From positions 62,001 to 126,000 of the forward strand of contig JBQTIY010000005.1 of assembly GCA_052387675.1 (NCBI GenBank): a DNA stretch of 64,000 nucleotides. The letters are read 5' to 3'. Below are positions 7,188 through 16,218 of this stretch, piece by piece. Every line of letters begins with the position of its first letter. Positions within the stretch are counted from its first letter, which is position 1. A program made the translations under genes and the position numbers. The notes below the pieces were generated by a model, which was given only the letters and a program-made list of their open reading frames with translations, ran no database searches and had not been told where the DNA came from. Source of the stretch: JBQTIY01 sp052387675. Lineage in GTDB: Bacteria > Planctomycetota > B15-G4.

Positions 7188-9368
7188 TCAAGTCGTCTTG
7201 GGCAGCGCCGGGCGCCACTGCACCGGCGGCTCGCGCCCGGTCAGTTCGTAGAGAAAGCGGCTGGGCATGGCGGGCACGCGCTGGCCGAACTTCGCGCGCG
7301 AGCCGCAGAAGCTCAGCGTGAGGCGGCGCTGCGCGCGCGTGATGCCCACGTACATGAGCCGGCGCTCCTCCTCCACCGCGTTCTCGTCCACCGCGCGCTG
7401 GTGCGGGAGCAGCCCCTCCTCGAGCCCCACCAGGTAAACGCGCGGAAACTCCAGGCCCTTGGCAGCGTGCAGAGTCATCAGCGTGATGGCATTGCGCGGC
7501 CCCTCGCGATCGCGCTCCTGGTCGCGTTCGTCGTCGGCGCCCAAGGCCACGCGCTCGAGAAACTCGCTCAGAGCCGGCGCCGCCGCGCCGCGCGCGTAGT
7601 TCTCGGCGAAGTTCAGCACTTCCTCCACTGAGGCCCAGCGCTCCTGGCGCGTGGGCTCGTCGGGATAGCAGCGCTCGACTTCGGCGCGGTAGCTCACTGC
7701 TTCGAGCAGGCGCCGGATGAGCCCCACGAGCGGCGCCGCGGCGGCCTGGCCGCCCGGTGCTCGCCCGACACGCCCGGCGCTCACGGCCTCGCTGCCGAGC
7801 CGCCCCAGCGTGGCGCGCAGTTCGCGGGCCGCCTGCACCGCGGTTGGCGAGACTTCGGGCACCGCCGCCGCTTCGTCGAGCGCGCGAGCAAAGGGCAGAC
7901 CCTGCGCCGTGGCGTGCGCCAGGATGCGGTCGATCGAGGCCTTGCCGATGCCGCGCGGCGGGCTGTTGAGGATACGCAGCAGCGAGACTTCGTCGTCAGG
8001 GTTCACGAGCAGGCGCAGATAGGCCAGCACGTCGCGCACTTCTTTGCGATCAAAGAAGGACGGGCCGCCCACCAGCACGTAGGGCTGCTGCGCGGCGCGC
8101 AGCGCGGCCTCGAAGGGGCGCGTCTGCACGGCCGCGCGCACGAGGATCGCAAACTCGCCCGGCTCGGCGCCGCGCTCGCGCAGTGCCACGATCTCACGCA
8201 CGACAGCGTCGGCCTCGGCGGCCTCGTCCTCCACGGGCTTCACCGTGGGCGGGTCGCCGTCGCCCAGCGCGGCCAGCAGCGACTTCTCGTGCCGGTTGGG
8301 ATTGTGGCGGATCACCCGGTTGGCGGCCTCCAGGATTTGCGCGGTGCTGCGGTAGTTGGTCTGCAGCCGCACGACGACCGCATCCGGAAAGTCCCGCGCG
8401 AATCCCAGGATCTTGGAGACGTCGGCCCCGCGCCAGCCGTAGATCGACTGGTCGTCATCGCCCACGACGCAAAGGTTGCGGTGGCGCGCCGCGAGCCGCT
8501 GCACGATCTCGTACTGCGGGGCGTTCGTGTCCTGGTACTCGTCCACGAGGACATGCTGGTACCGATCTTGCAGCGCCGCGAGCACGGCCGGCCGTTCTTG
8601 CAGCAGACGCACGGTGTAGAGCAGCAGATCGTCGAAGTCGAGCGAGCGCGTGCGGCGCAGTTGCTCGTCATAGCGCTCCCAGGCCCGCGCGATGAGCGCA
8701 TCAGGCGAGGAGCGGCGCGTACGCCCGCCCGCGGGCCCGCCGCTCGCCCGCTCGGCCCCTGTCTCCGGCATCCGGGCCGTGCCGGGGCGGCCGTAGCTGT
8801 CCGGCGTGAGCAAGCGATTCTTGGCCAGGCTGATGCGCGCTTGGAGCACGGCCGGGTTCAAGCTGGTTTCCGGCACGCGCAGATCGCGCAGCACGCCGCG
8901 CAGCGTGGCGAGCTGATCGCCGGCGTCGCAGATCGCCACATTGCGCGGCAGGCCCAAGGCCTCGCCATGTTCGCGCAGCACGCGCAGGCAGAAGCCGTGA
9001 AAGGTTCCGACGGTGAGCGCGCCGGCCGCGTCGCGCCCCACCAACGCCGCCAGACGCTGCTTCATCTCACGCGCCGCCTTGTTGGTGAAGGTCACTGCGA
9101 GCACCTGTTCCGGCGGCAAACCGCGGGCCAGGAGATAGGCGATGCGCACGGTGATAACGCGCGTCTTGCCCGTGCCCGCGCCGGCCAGCACCAGCAGCGG
9201 GCCGCCCGCCGTGGTCACGGCCTGCGCTTGGTCGGCGTTCAGCCCGGCGAGCAGACGCTGTGCGGCTGCGGCAGTCAGCGCCGCGGTCGGCGCCCCGGCC
9301 GGCGCCGCAGACCGGGCGCGCGACGCTGAGCGGACAGCAGGCTTGCGAGTGGGGCGCGGGGCAGGCAT
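7188..9368 (-). CDS. uvrD: UvrD/PcrA-type superfamily 1 DNA helicase (first of two)
   Basis: A 726-residue 3'-5' helicase if started at ATG 9368; a GTG at 9482 would add 38 poorly conserved residues. After a basic Ala/Pro/Arg-rich leader, the Q-motif LNADQAQAV is followed by Walker A GAGTGKTR, TFTNKAAREM, GTFHGFC, DEYQDTN, DDDQSIYGWRGA, QTNYRST, and the late motifs TLHAAKGLEFPRVYLVGLEEG and YVGITRAQ. A Gly/Arg-rich insert (residues about 215-240) interrupts domain 1B. It lacks the C-terminal tail that the second helicase (48441-50720) has. It heads the operon with two methyltransferase-like genes. Confidence 0.93.
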   Translation of the reverse strand: MPAPRPTRKPAVRSASRARSAAPAGAPTAALTAAAAQRLLAGLNADQAQAVTTAGGPLLVLAGAGTGKTRVITVRIAYLLARGLPPEQVLAVTFTNKAAREMKQRLAALVGRDAAGALTVGTFHGFCLRVLREHGEALGLPRNVAICDAGDQLATLRGVLRDLRVPETSLNPAVLQARISLAKNRLLTPDSYGRPGTARMPETGAERASGGPAGGRTRRSSPDALIARAWERYDEQLRRTRSLDFDDLLLYTVRLLQERPAVLAALQDRYQHVLVDEYQDTNAPQYEIVQRLAARHRNLCVVGDDDQSIYGWRGADVSKILGFARDFPDAVVVRLQTNYRSTAQILEAANRVIRHNPNRHEKSLLAALGDGDPPTVKPVEDEAAEADAVVREIVALRERGAEPGEFAILVRAAVQTRPFEAALRAAQQPYVLVGGPSFFDRKEVRDVLAYLRLLVNPDDEVSLLRILNSPPRGIGKASIDRILAHATAQGLPFARALDEAAAVPEVSPTAVQAARELRATLGRLGSEAVSAGRVGRAPGGQAAAAPLVGLIRRLLEAVSYRAEVERCYPDEPTRQERWASVEEVLNFAENYARGAAAPALSEFLERVALGADDERDQERDREGPRNAITLMTLHAAKGLEFPRVYLVGLEEGLLPHQRAVDENAVEEERRLMYVGITRAQRRLTLSFCGSRAKFGQRVPAMPSRFLYELTGREPPVQWRPALPKTT

Positions 9369-9549
9369 GGGAGGGCGCGGATCGTGGGGCCAGCGGCCGT
9401 CCCATTCAAGCGGAGTCCGGCGAGCTCCCGTGGCGATGGCCAGCACCGGCCACCTCCAGCACCCGCCATCGCTGCGCCGCACCCGTCATCGCTGGAGTCC
9501 CTTAAAGTGCTCCTCGCTTCGCCCAACGGCCGGTTCCCAAGGAGGATGC

Positions 9550-10428
9550 ATGTCAACTCTGAATCCCTTGTGTCGCCTGGCGCGCACAACGCTGATCCTT
9601 CTCGGCATCGTCGGCGCTGCCCGCGCCGGCGAAACCCAGATCGTTTTCGATCTATCGCCCTTCGAGCCGGCCAGCGCGGGCGGAGAGATCTTCGGCATCT
9701 CCTCGGCCGGCGGACACGTCGTGCACGCGCGCATCGACGCCACCTTCGTGAGCAGCGATCCCGGGCCGTGGACACTGTGGGCGCACTTCGCGCTGCCGAC
9801 CGGCCTCGCCGGCGTGGACAGCCAGGCCCTGGGTTGGTCAGGCGTCGGCACGTTTTCCACGTCGATCGAAACCGACGCCTTCAACGGACAGCTCCAGCCT
9901 CCGCCTGGTCAGCCCTTCTACGCCTGGTTCGTGGAGTGGGCGGGCGGCACGCCCTTCTCGCTGCCCGGCGGCGGCGTCGGCATCGCCCCAGTGAACGGCC
10001 TCTTCACGGAGTGGGTGCTCACGCTCACGATCTGCGCCTGTCCGCTCGGCACGTGGGCCGATCTCGGCCACGCCTTGGAGGGCACTCAGGGCGAACCGCA
10101 GCTCGTCGGCCAAGGCAATCTCTGCCCCAGCGCGCCGGGCGCGCTCCTGCTAAGCAGCGCCAAACCGGGCGGCAGCGCCTTCCTCGTGACGGGACTCTCC
10201 AGCGCGTGGCTGCCATTCCGCGGAGGCTTGCTCATCCCGGACCCTGATTTCTTGATCCTCGCGCTCCCGCTCGATGGCACGGGCGCGGCCAACCTCCCTT
10301 TCACGTTTCCCAATGGCGTACCCGCGGGCCTGCAGCTCTGGTTTCAGGCCTGGATTCCCGATCGCGCCGGCCCCGTGGGATTTGCAGCGAGCAACGCGCT
10401 CTTGGCCACCGTGCCCAACGACTGCTGA
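9550..10428 (+). CDS. Secreted protein with C-terminal AASNAL module
   Basis: A 292-residue protein with an N-terminal signal sequence ending near ARAG (residue 27). A perfect AAGGAGG ends five bases before ATG 9550 and fixes the start. Residues 28-160 are a beta-rich domain that I do not recognise, with SxPGPWTLWAHFALP and WFVEWAGGTPFSLP segments. Residues 168-292 are a clear copy of the recurring module: WADLGHALEGT, PFRGGLLIPDP and GPVGFAASNALL. The gene is divergent from the helicase operon and convergent with the ECF sigma gene. Export to the cell surface or periplasm is inferred. Confidence 0.75.
   Translation: MSTLNPLCRLARTTLILLGIVGAARAGETQIVFDLSPFEPASAGGEIFGISSAGGHVVHARIDATFVSSDPGPWTLWAHFALPTGLAGVDSQALGWSGVGTFSTSIETDAFNGQLQPPPGQPFYAWFVEWAGGTPFSLPGGGVGIAPVNGLFTEWVLTLTICACPLGTWADLGHALEGTQGEPQLVGQGNLCPSAPGALLLSSAKPGGSAFLVTGLSSAWLPFRGGLLIPDPDFLILALPLDGTGAANLPFTFPNGVPAGLQLWFQAWIPDRAGPVGFAASNALLATVPNDC
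10051..10425 (+). other. Recurring secreted-protein module, copy 2 (C-terminal)
   Basis: About 125 residues starting WADLGHALEGTQGEP and ending GPVGFAASNALLATVPNDC. It shares ordered blocks with copies 3 and 4: D(L/V)GxAL(E/A)GT, a Leu/Ser strand, LVTGLS, PFRGGLLIPDP, LPLDGTG, PAGLQLWFQAW and GPVGFAASNAL. Confidence 0.7.
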
Positions 10429-10489
10429 CGCGGCCGGCCGCGTGCACGGCGGGCCGCACCAGGCCGCGGCACGCGCGGTTGCGCCACGC

Positions 10490-11146
10490 TTAGCTTGAGG
10501 CCGAGGGCGGGCCATCGCCCCTGCTGGACCGACCCTCAGGCTCCAGCCACTCGGCAAGTTCGGCGAGCGCGCGGAAGAGCCGCTGCCGTGCGGTGGCTTC
10601 ACTGCAGCCGAGGCGCTGTGCAATGCCGGCGTGGTCGAGGCCCACCAGCCGCGCGAGCACAATGATCTCGCGGCGATCCTCGGGCAGCCGGTCGAAAGCC
10701 GCTTCCAAGGACTCGAGCGTCTCGCGCGCGATCGCGTGCTGGCTCGGCGTGGCGAGCGTGGCGTAAACCTCGGCGAGGCCGCGATCGTCGGCTGCGCTGG
10801 GCGAAGCGCCGGCCGCAGCGCCCTCGAGCGACAGCTCGCGGCGCATGTCGCGCTTCTGCGCACCCCAGTGCTCGGCACGATGCGCGATCTTGCGCAGCGC
10901 GGCCGCATAGAGCCAGTCGCGGAAGCCGGCCTCGCCGCCGTACTCAAAGACTTCCAGCTTGCCGAGCACCTCGCGACAGGTGGACTGCACGAGATCGCTG
11001 GCCGATTCGCGCGCGCGCAGCGCCGGCCCGGCGCGCAGGCGCACATAGGCGCGCAGACCGGGCAGCTCGCGATGCAAGAGCTGCTCCAGTGCATCGCGAT
11101 CACCTGCGCGCAGGCGCTCGACAAGTGGCAAGGTGTCGGCGGACAT
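10490..11146 (-). CDS. ECF-family RNA polymerase sigma factor (Planctomycetota type)
   Basis: A 218-residue sigma-70 family protein with regions 2 and 4 only. Region 2 includes LRAGDRDALEQLL and the ASDLVQSTCREVL helix near residues 47-59; region 4 includes LPEDRREIIVLARLVGLDHAGIAQRLGCSEATARQRLFRAL. The SDLVQST motif and pairing with a kinase are typical of planctomycete ECF groups. ATG 11146 is used; an in-frame ATG at 11176 would add ten residues. The gene is divergent from the Ser/Thr kinase at 11256, which suggests that the kinase controls or is controlled by this sigma factor. No anti-sigma gene is adjacent. Confidence 0.88.
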   Translation of the reverse strand: MSADTLPLVERLRAGDRDALEQLLHRELPGLRAYVRLRAGPALRARESASDLVQSTCREVLGKLEVFEYGGEAGFRDWLYAAALRKIAHRAEHWGAQKRDMRRELSLEGAAAGASPSAADDRGLAEVYATLATPSQHAIARETLESLEAAFDRLPEDRREIIVLARLVGLDHAGIAQRLGCSEATARQRLFRALAELAEWLEPEGRSSRGDGPPSASS

Positions 11147-11255
11147 GGCGCGGGGCTCGGGAGGCGTGCCGGACATCCTAACCGCAGCAAGGCTGCCCGC
11201 CGGGCGGGCGCGTCGGCACAGCTCCCTCGCAAGACGAAGTGACGCGGAGTTTAGG

Positions 11256-14201
11256 ATGCGCGCCATGGCGAAGCAGCCGACGCCCTCACCCGCCTCGCCG
11301 TCACCCGGTTCACCGTCACCCGAGACGCCATCGCCGGATGTACCGTCGCCGGAGGCGCCGGACCAAGGGCTCGTGGCGCTCGTCGCCGAGGCGCTCGAAC
11401 GCCTGGAGAGCGAAGGGCCGGCCGCGCTGGAGGCCTTGTGCCGCGAGCACCCTGAGCGCGCCGTCGCGTTGCGCGCGCGCGTGGAGCGCTTGCAGCGTGC
11501 CGGTCTGGCCACGAGCGCAGGGAGCGCCACCGCGCTGCCCGAACGACTCGGCGCCTTCCGGCTCGGCACGCCGATCGGCGGCGGCGGCATGGGTCTCGTC
11601 GTGCGCGCCGAGCAAGAGGGACTCGGCCGCCCCGTGGCGCTCAAGCTCGTGCGGCCCGAACTGCTGCACGTGGCCGGTGCCCGTGAGCGTTTTCGGCGCG
11701 AGATCGCCGCCGTGGCGCGGCTGCAGCACCCCGGCATCGTGCCGGTCTTCGCCGGCGGCGAAGAAGGCGGCATCCCCTACTTCGCGATGGAACTCGTGGA
11801 AGGCGCCAGTCTCGAAGAAGTGCTGGGCGAACTGGCCGGCCGCGAGGCGGCCACGCTCACCGGGCAGGATTTGCGCCACGCCGTGCTGGCTGCGCGCGGA
11901 TCGCAGGCGGGCGAGCGCCGCGAGAGCACTGCGACGAGTGAGGCCGCCGCGCGGCTCTTCGGCGGCAGTTGGCCCGCGGCCTGCCTGCGCATCGCGCGCC
12001 AAGTCGCCGAGGCCCTGCAGCATGCGCATGAGTGCGGCGTGCTGCATCGCGATGTCAAACCCAGCAACATCCTGCTCACGCCGGGCGGGCGCGTGCTGCT
12101 CATCGACTTCGGCCTGGCCGCCGCCGAGGGCAGCGACCGCATCACGGCCAGCGGCAGCCACCTGGGCTCGCTGGCCTGGATGTCGCCCGAGCAGGTGCGC
12201 GGCGAGCATGACCGTCTCGACGCACGCACCGATGTCTATTCACTTGGCGCCACGCTCGCCGAGCTGCTGACCCTGCGCGCGCCCTTCGCCGGGTCCGACG
12301 CCGAAGCCACGCGCCGCAACATCCTCGACGGCCGGCCGGTGATGCTGCGCAAGCTCAATCCCGCGCTGCCGCGCGACGCCGAGACGGTGTGCCTGGTGGC
12401 GCTGGACCGCGACCGCGCCCGCCGCTACGCGAGCGCCGCCGCGCTCAGTGAAGATCTCGGCCGCGTGCTCGAACACCGGCCGATCCTGGCGCGCCGGCCC
12501 GGGCTCGTGCGACGGCTGAGCCGCTGGACGCAGCGACGCCCGGCGGCAGCCGTCGGCGTGCTGCTGGGCGCTCTGCTGCTCATCGCCGGGCCGGTCGGCT
12601 GGGAACTCAAGCGCCAGCAGACGATCGAGACGCTCACGGCGGCCAAGGAGCGCTCCGATCGTCACTTCGAGGCGGCGCTCGGCGCCATCGGCGGCGTGCT
12701 GCGCGGCATGGCCGTGGATGCCACCGAGGATGTGCCGCGCTTGCAGCGCGCTCGGCTGGCGGCGATTGATCGGGCGCTCGAACTCTTTCCCGCGCTGGAG
12801 CGCGATCGGCCGCAGGATCCGCTGGTGCTCGGCGAAGGTGCGGCCCTGCACACCAGCCGCGGCGAAGTGCTGCGCGACCTCGGCCAGCCCGCGGAGGCAC
12901 TCGCGGCCTTCGAAAGGGCCGTGGCCAAGCAGCGCGCGCTGCTCGCTGCGGAGCCGGAATCGGCCGAGCACCTGAACGCGCTTTCCAAAGCCCTCAGCCA
13001 AGCCGGTTCGGCGCTCATCTCCATGGCGCGGCATTCGGAAGGGCTGCCGCTGCTCGAAGAGTCGCTGACTCTCAAGCGGCAGGCCCTTGGGGCTGACGAC
13101 ACTCACAGCCTGCGCCTGGGGCTCGCGACGGCTCTGGCGGACTTGGGACGTGCGCACTGGGCCATGGGACGGATCGACGAAGCCGAAACTCATCTGAAGG
13201 AAGCGGCTGCGCTCGTGGAAGCGGCGCGCGCGGCCCAGCCGACGGACGCGCACACGCTCTGGACGGCCGGCCGCGTGGTGGGCGACCGCGGCGAACTGGT
13301 GGGCCAACGCGGCGAGGGGGAACTGTCGCTTGCGCTGGCCCAGGAGTCACTCGAGCTGAATCGCGCGGCTGCGGCCACCGCCGCCGAGCAGCGCTATTAC
13401 GCTTTCGATCTCTCCACCGGCCTCTTTCTGGTGGCTCAGGCCGCTCAGCGCGTCGACCGCTTCGACGTGGCGGCTACGGCACTCGCGGAGGCGCTGGAGA
13501 TCATCGAGGACTTGCTGCGCGACTTCCCCGACTCCGCGCGTTACCGCATTCAGCGCGTGGACTTGCTCGACAGCTTCGCGCTTTCGGAGGGCTACCAGGG
13601 GCATCACGACAAGGCCTACGAGCTGTTCGCCGCCAGCCTGGCCGAGAAGGAGCAGCGCTGCGCGGAGGATCCCGGCCGTTGCGACCTGGCGCAGGACGCG
13701 GCCATCACGCTGCTCAATATGACGAACTCGCTCACGCAGACGGGGCGCAGCCTCGATGAAGCCCTCAGCCTCATCAGCCGGGCCGAGGCGCACTTGTCGG
13801 CCTGCGAGCCGCAGCAGGCACCGCTCGAACAGGTCGTGCAGTTGCTGGACACGCTGCGTTATTTGCGCGGGAACATCCTCTGCCAGCAGGACCGGCTAAG
13901 CGAAGCGCAAGCAGTCATCGCGGACTTTGGCGTGCGCAGCGACGGCGGCCCCGGATCACGGCGCTTCGAGGCGGATCTTTGGTGCGAGTGGCTGCTCGCG
14001 CTGCGGCGCACGCAGCCGGACGAGAGCGCGCGTGCTGAACAAGAGCTAGCCGGCCGCCGCGCGGCCCTGGACGCTTTGCGTGCCGCCCTCGACGCCGGCT
14101 ACGACGACTTGCAGGAACTCTCCAGCACCAAGGCGCTGGATCCCTTCCGCGAAGATGCGGAGTTTCTAGCGCTGCTTGAGCGGCTCGCGCCGCAGGGCTG
14201 A
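11256..14201 (+). CDS. Membrane Ser/Thr protein kinase with TPR-like extracytoplasmic region
   Basis: A 981-residue eukaryotic-type kinase. GGAG precedes ATG 11256 by six bases. A low-complexity SPSPxSPSP leader is followed by the P-loop IGGGGMG (about 106-112), VALKLV, the catalytic loop HRDVKPSNIL (about 264), DFGLA and GSLAWMSPEQ. An insert rich in charged residues lies between the hinge and the catalytic loop. One transmembrane helix (AVGVLLGALLLIAGPVGW, about 431-449) separates the kinase from about 530 residues of helical TPR-like repeats. The kinase should face the cytoplasm and the repeats the periplasm. It probably signals to the divergent ECF sigma factor. Confidence 0.92.
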   Translation: MRAMAKQPTPSPASPSPGSPSPETPSPDVPSPEAPDQGLVALVAEALERLESEGPAALEALCREHPERAVALRARVERLQRAGLATSAGSATALPERLGAFRLGTPIGGGGMGLVVRAEQEGLGRPVALKLVRPELLHVAGARERFRREIAAVARLQHPGIVPVFAGGEEGGIPYFAMELVEGASLEEVLGELAGREAATLTGQDLRHAVLAARGSQAGERRESTATSEAAARLFGGSWPAACLRIARQVAEALQHAHECGVLHRDVKPSNILLTPGGRVLLIDFGLAAAEGSDRITASGSHLGSLAWMSPEQVRGEHDRLDARTDVYSLGATLAELLTLRAPFAGSDAEATRRNILDGRPVMLRKLNPALPRDAETVCLVALDRDRARRYASAAALSEDLGRVLEHRPILARRPGLVRRLSRWTQRRPAAAVGVLLGALLLIAGPVGWELKRQQTIETLTAAKERSDRHFEAALGAIGGVLRGMAVDATEDVPRLQRARLAAIDRALELFPALERDRPQDPLVLGEGAALHTSRGEVLRDLGQPAEALAAFERAVAKQRALLAAEPESAEHLNALSKALSQAGSALISMARHSEGLPLLEESLTLKRQALGADDTHSLRLGLATALADLGRAHWAMGRIDEAETHLKEAAALVEAARAAQPTDAHTLWTAGRVVGDRGELVGQRGEGELSLALAQESLELNRAAAATAAEQRYYAFDLSTGLFLVAQAAQRVDRFDVAATALAEALEIIEDLLRDFPDSARYRIQRVDLLDSFALSEGYQGHHDKAYELFAASLAEKEQRCAEDPGRCDLAQDAAITLLNMTNSLTQTGRSLDEALSLISRAEAHLSACEPQQAPLEQVVQLLDTLRYLRGNILCQQDRLSEAQAVIADFGVRSDGGPGSRRFEADLWCEWLLALRRTQPDESARAEQELAGRRAALDALRAALDAGYDDLQELSSTKALDPFREDAEFLALLERLAPQG

Positions 14202-14245
14202 ACTCGGCGCCCAGGCTGCGCTGCGGAAGTGCTGGCCGGGAGCCG

Positions 14246-16174
14246 CTACTGCGCCACACCGCGCAGCGCGTTGCTGGCGGCGTAGCCCACCGGTCCTCCG
14301 CCATCCTCGACCCAGTGCTGGATCCAGAACTGGGTGCCAGGCGGAATGCGGATGGGCCACATGAAGTTCACGGTGTGGGTGCCCGTGCCGTCGACCGGGA
14401 GCGAGAGGTAAACGCTATCGGGGAAGGGCACCAGCGTGCCCCCCTTGAAGGCGGCGTTAAGAACCGACAGACCCACGACAATGTTCGTGTCCGTGCCCGC
14501 GAGCGCCTGCGTGAGCTGCACGGTGTTGATCGAGTTGGGCGTGAGCGGGCCGCTGCCGGTCAGCAGCGGCGAGATGCCGCCAGTGCCGGCCAGCGCACTG
14601 CCCACGTCGGTCCAGATCGGCTCAATGTCGTAGAGCGTGGAGAAGGTGTCTGAGTTGCCGTTCGGATCCGTGGCAACGAAGAGCACGTCGCCGGTGGTGG
14701 CGCCCGTGGGATTGGGAACGCGTGCCTTGAACAAGCCGCCGCCCATGCGCGTGGCCACGCCGCTGCCGCTGCCCGCGTCGGTGACGTAGGTGAAGCTCAC
14801 TTCCGCACTGATGTGCCCGTCGTCGGAAACTGCGTCCGCAAGCTGCAGCTCGAAGTGACTGAAGAGGTCGGGCGCACTCACTCCGATGTGGGTCCCGATG
14901 AACACAGGCGGCAGCGTGTCGGCCGGTCCATTATTGAAGTAGATCTTGTTGGTGAAGTTGCCCGACTCGCCCTGGGCGGTCACCATGTCGTAGGTGCCAT
15001 TGCCGTCTAGGTCGGCAAAGCCAAAGTCGAGCGTGGAGTCCGCCTGCGCCTGAATGGCCGCGTTGTGGTTCACGAAGACGCCGCCGCCGTCGTTGCGGTA
15101 GAGCTTCTCCTGGCCGGCCAGCGAGCCCACGAAGCAGTCCGGGTCGCCGTCGTTGTCGTAATCCAAGTGGGCTAGTTCGTTGTCATCGCCGCCGTTGGGC
15201 GCCGGGAAGGTGAACTCCGCCATGGCTGCGCCCGTGCCATCGTTGCGGGCCCAACCCTCGTTGGCCCCGTTAATCGACTGGATGCTGCAGTCGAAGTCGT
15301 TGTCGCCGTCCAGGTCGGCCCAATCGCCTTCATACGTGGCGCCCGTGCCGACTTCATTCATGACCGCGCTGATGACGAAGTGCCCAGCTCCGCTGTTCAG
15401 GTACAGCCGGCCGCGCTTGCCGGCCGCGCCCTTGCCGGTGAGCAGCATGTCCACATCGAAGTCGCCGTCGAAGTCGAGGAAAGTGATGTCCTGGCAGTTG
15501 AAGAGATCCACTGGCATCTGTTGCGCCGTCTCGTCAGTGAAGTTCGCAGCACCGTCGTTGATCAAAAGCCGCGCCTGGGCGGCGACGCCGCCAAAGGTTC
15601 CGCCGTCGCTCACTGCCAAGTCAAGGTCGCCGTCGCCTTCCACATCGCCGGCCACGATCGAGAACGAGCGCAGGAACAGCAAGGGCATTTGACTAAGCGT
15701 TACGTCGGTGAAGTTGCCGGTGCCATCATTGAGCAGCAATCGCGGCGGGCTGCCGGTGCTGCCGCTGGCGTAGGCCAGGTCCGGATCGCCGTCGTTATCG
15801 AAGTCCTCGGCGATGACCATCTTGGCGTTGAAGTTGGCCACGTTAAGTTGACTGTGGGCCGCAGTGAACACGCCGCCGTTGTTCAGGAACAAGTGCTGGG
15901 GCTGCGCGCCCGCCGTGCCAGTTCCGCCATAGACATTGCCGTTGGCAAAGAGGATGTCGATATCGCCATCGGCGTCCACGTCCACGAGTTCGACGCCGTC
16001 GGTCCACACCGACTGCGCTGGCAGCGCGGCGGCGTTGTAGAGGAACTGCTGGGCCGTTAGCGGCGCGGCGAGCAGCGCCAGCCAAACGGGCAGCCTAACG
16101 ACGAGTGCTGTGCTCTGGACTGCAGCAGGGCAGTTCTTCGCGAGATTCATGAGCGGGGTGAGTGAGCGCATCAT
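14246..16174 (-). CDS. Secreted FG-GAP/VCBS-repeat protein with C-terminal AASNAL module
   Basis: A 642-residue exported protein with start MMRSL and a hydrophobic signal ending near PLTAQQ. Seven Ca-binding FG-GAP loops are visible, for example DVDADGDIDILF, DFDNDGDPDLAY, DVEGDGDLDLAV and DLDGNGTYDMVT, consistent with an integrin-alpha-like propeller that needs calcium. A linking beta domain follows (about 440-515). The last 122 residues are copy 3 of the recurring module. GGAG lies ten bases before the chosen ATG. It follows the DUF1570-like gene by 44 bases on the same strand. Adhesion or carbohydrate binding is inferred from the fold. Confidence 0.88.
   Translation of the reverse strand: MMRSLTPLMNLAKNCPAAVQSTALVVRLPVWLALLAAPLTAQQFLYNAAALPAQSVWTDGVELVDVDADGDIDILFANGNVYGGTGTAGAQPQHLFLNNGGVFTAAHSQLNVANFNAKMVIAEDFDNDGDPDLAYASGSTGSPPRLLLNDGTGNFTDVTLSQMPLLFLRSFSIVAGDVEGDGDLDLAVSDGGTFGGVAAQARLLINDGAANFTDETAQQMPVDLFNCQDITFLDFDGDFDVDMLLTGKGAAGKRGRLYLNSGAGHFVISAVMNEVGTGATYEGDWADLDGDNDFDCSIQSINGANEGWARNDGTGAAMAEFTFPAPNGGDDNELAHLDYDNDGDPDCFVGSLAGQEKLYRNDGGGVFVNHNAAIQAQADSTLDFGFADLDGNGTYDMVTAQGESGNFTNKIYFNNGPADTLPPVFIGTHIGVSAPDLFSHFELQLADAVSDDGHISAEVSFTYVTDAGSGSGVATRMGGGLFKARVPNPTGATTGDVLFVATDPNGNSDTFSTLYDIEPIWTDVGSALAGTGGISPLLTGSGPLTPNSINTVQLTQALAGTDTNIVVGLSVLNAAFKGGTLVPFPDSVYLSLPVDGTGTHTVNFMWPIRIPPGTQFWIQHWVEDGGGPVGYAASNALRGVAQ
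14249..14614 (-). other. Recurring secreted-protein module, copy 3 (C-terminal)
   Basis: 122 residues beginning WTDVGSALAGTGGISPLL and ending GPVGYAASNALRGVAQ. It contains FKGGTLVPFP, LPVDGTGTH, PPGTQFWIQHW and GPVGYAASNAL in the same order and spacing as copies 2 and 4. Confidence 0.7.
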
Positions 16175-16218
16175 GCGAGCAGTCTCCAGGGTGTGCGCAC
16201 CATACGCGATTCCGCGAA

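Noticed and set aside
9142..9549. N-terminal extension of the secreted protein at 9550
   Set aside because: It is antisense to the helicase gene and rich in Ser/Ala/Pro. The signal peptide begins at ATG 9550 with a perfect AAGGAGG.
11195..11209. GCCCGCC-G-GGCGGGC palindrome in the divergent ECF/kinase region as an operator
   Set aside because: A 7-bp GC-only palindrome is expected by chance in DNA of this composition, and it is not matched to a promoter.
11283..11360. Tandem SPSP-coding bases at the kinase start as a minisatellite
   Set aside because: The repeats are imperfect codon-level Ser-Pro repeats of a linker and have no constant DNA period.
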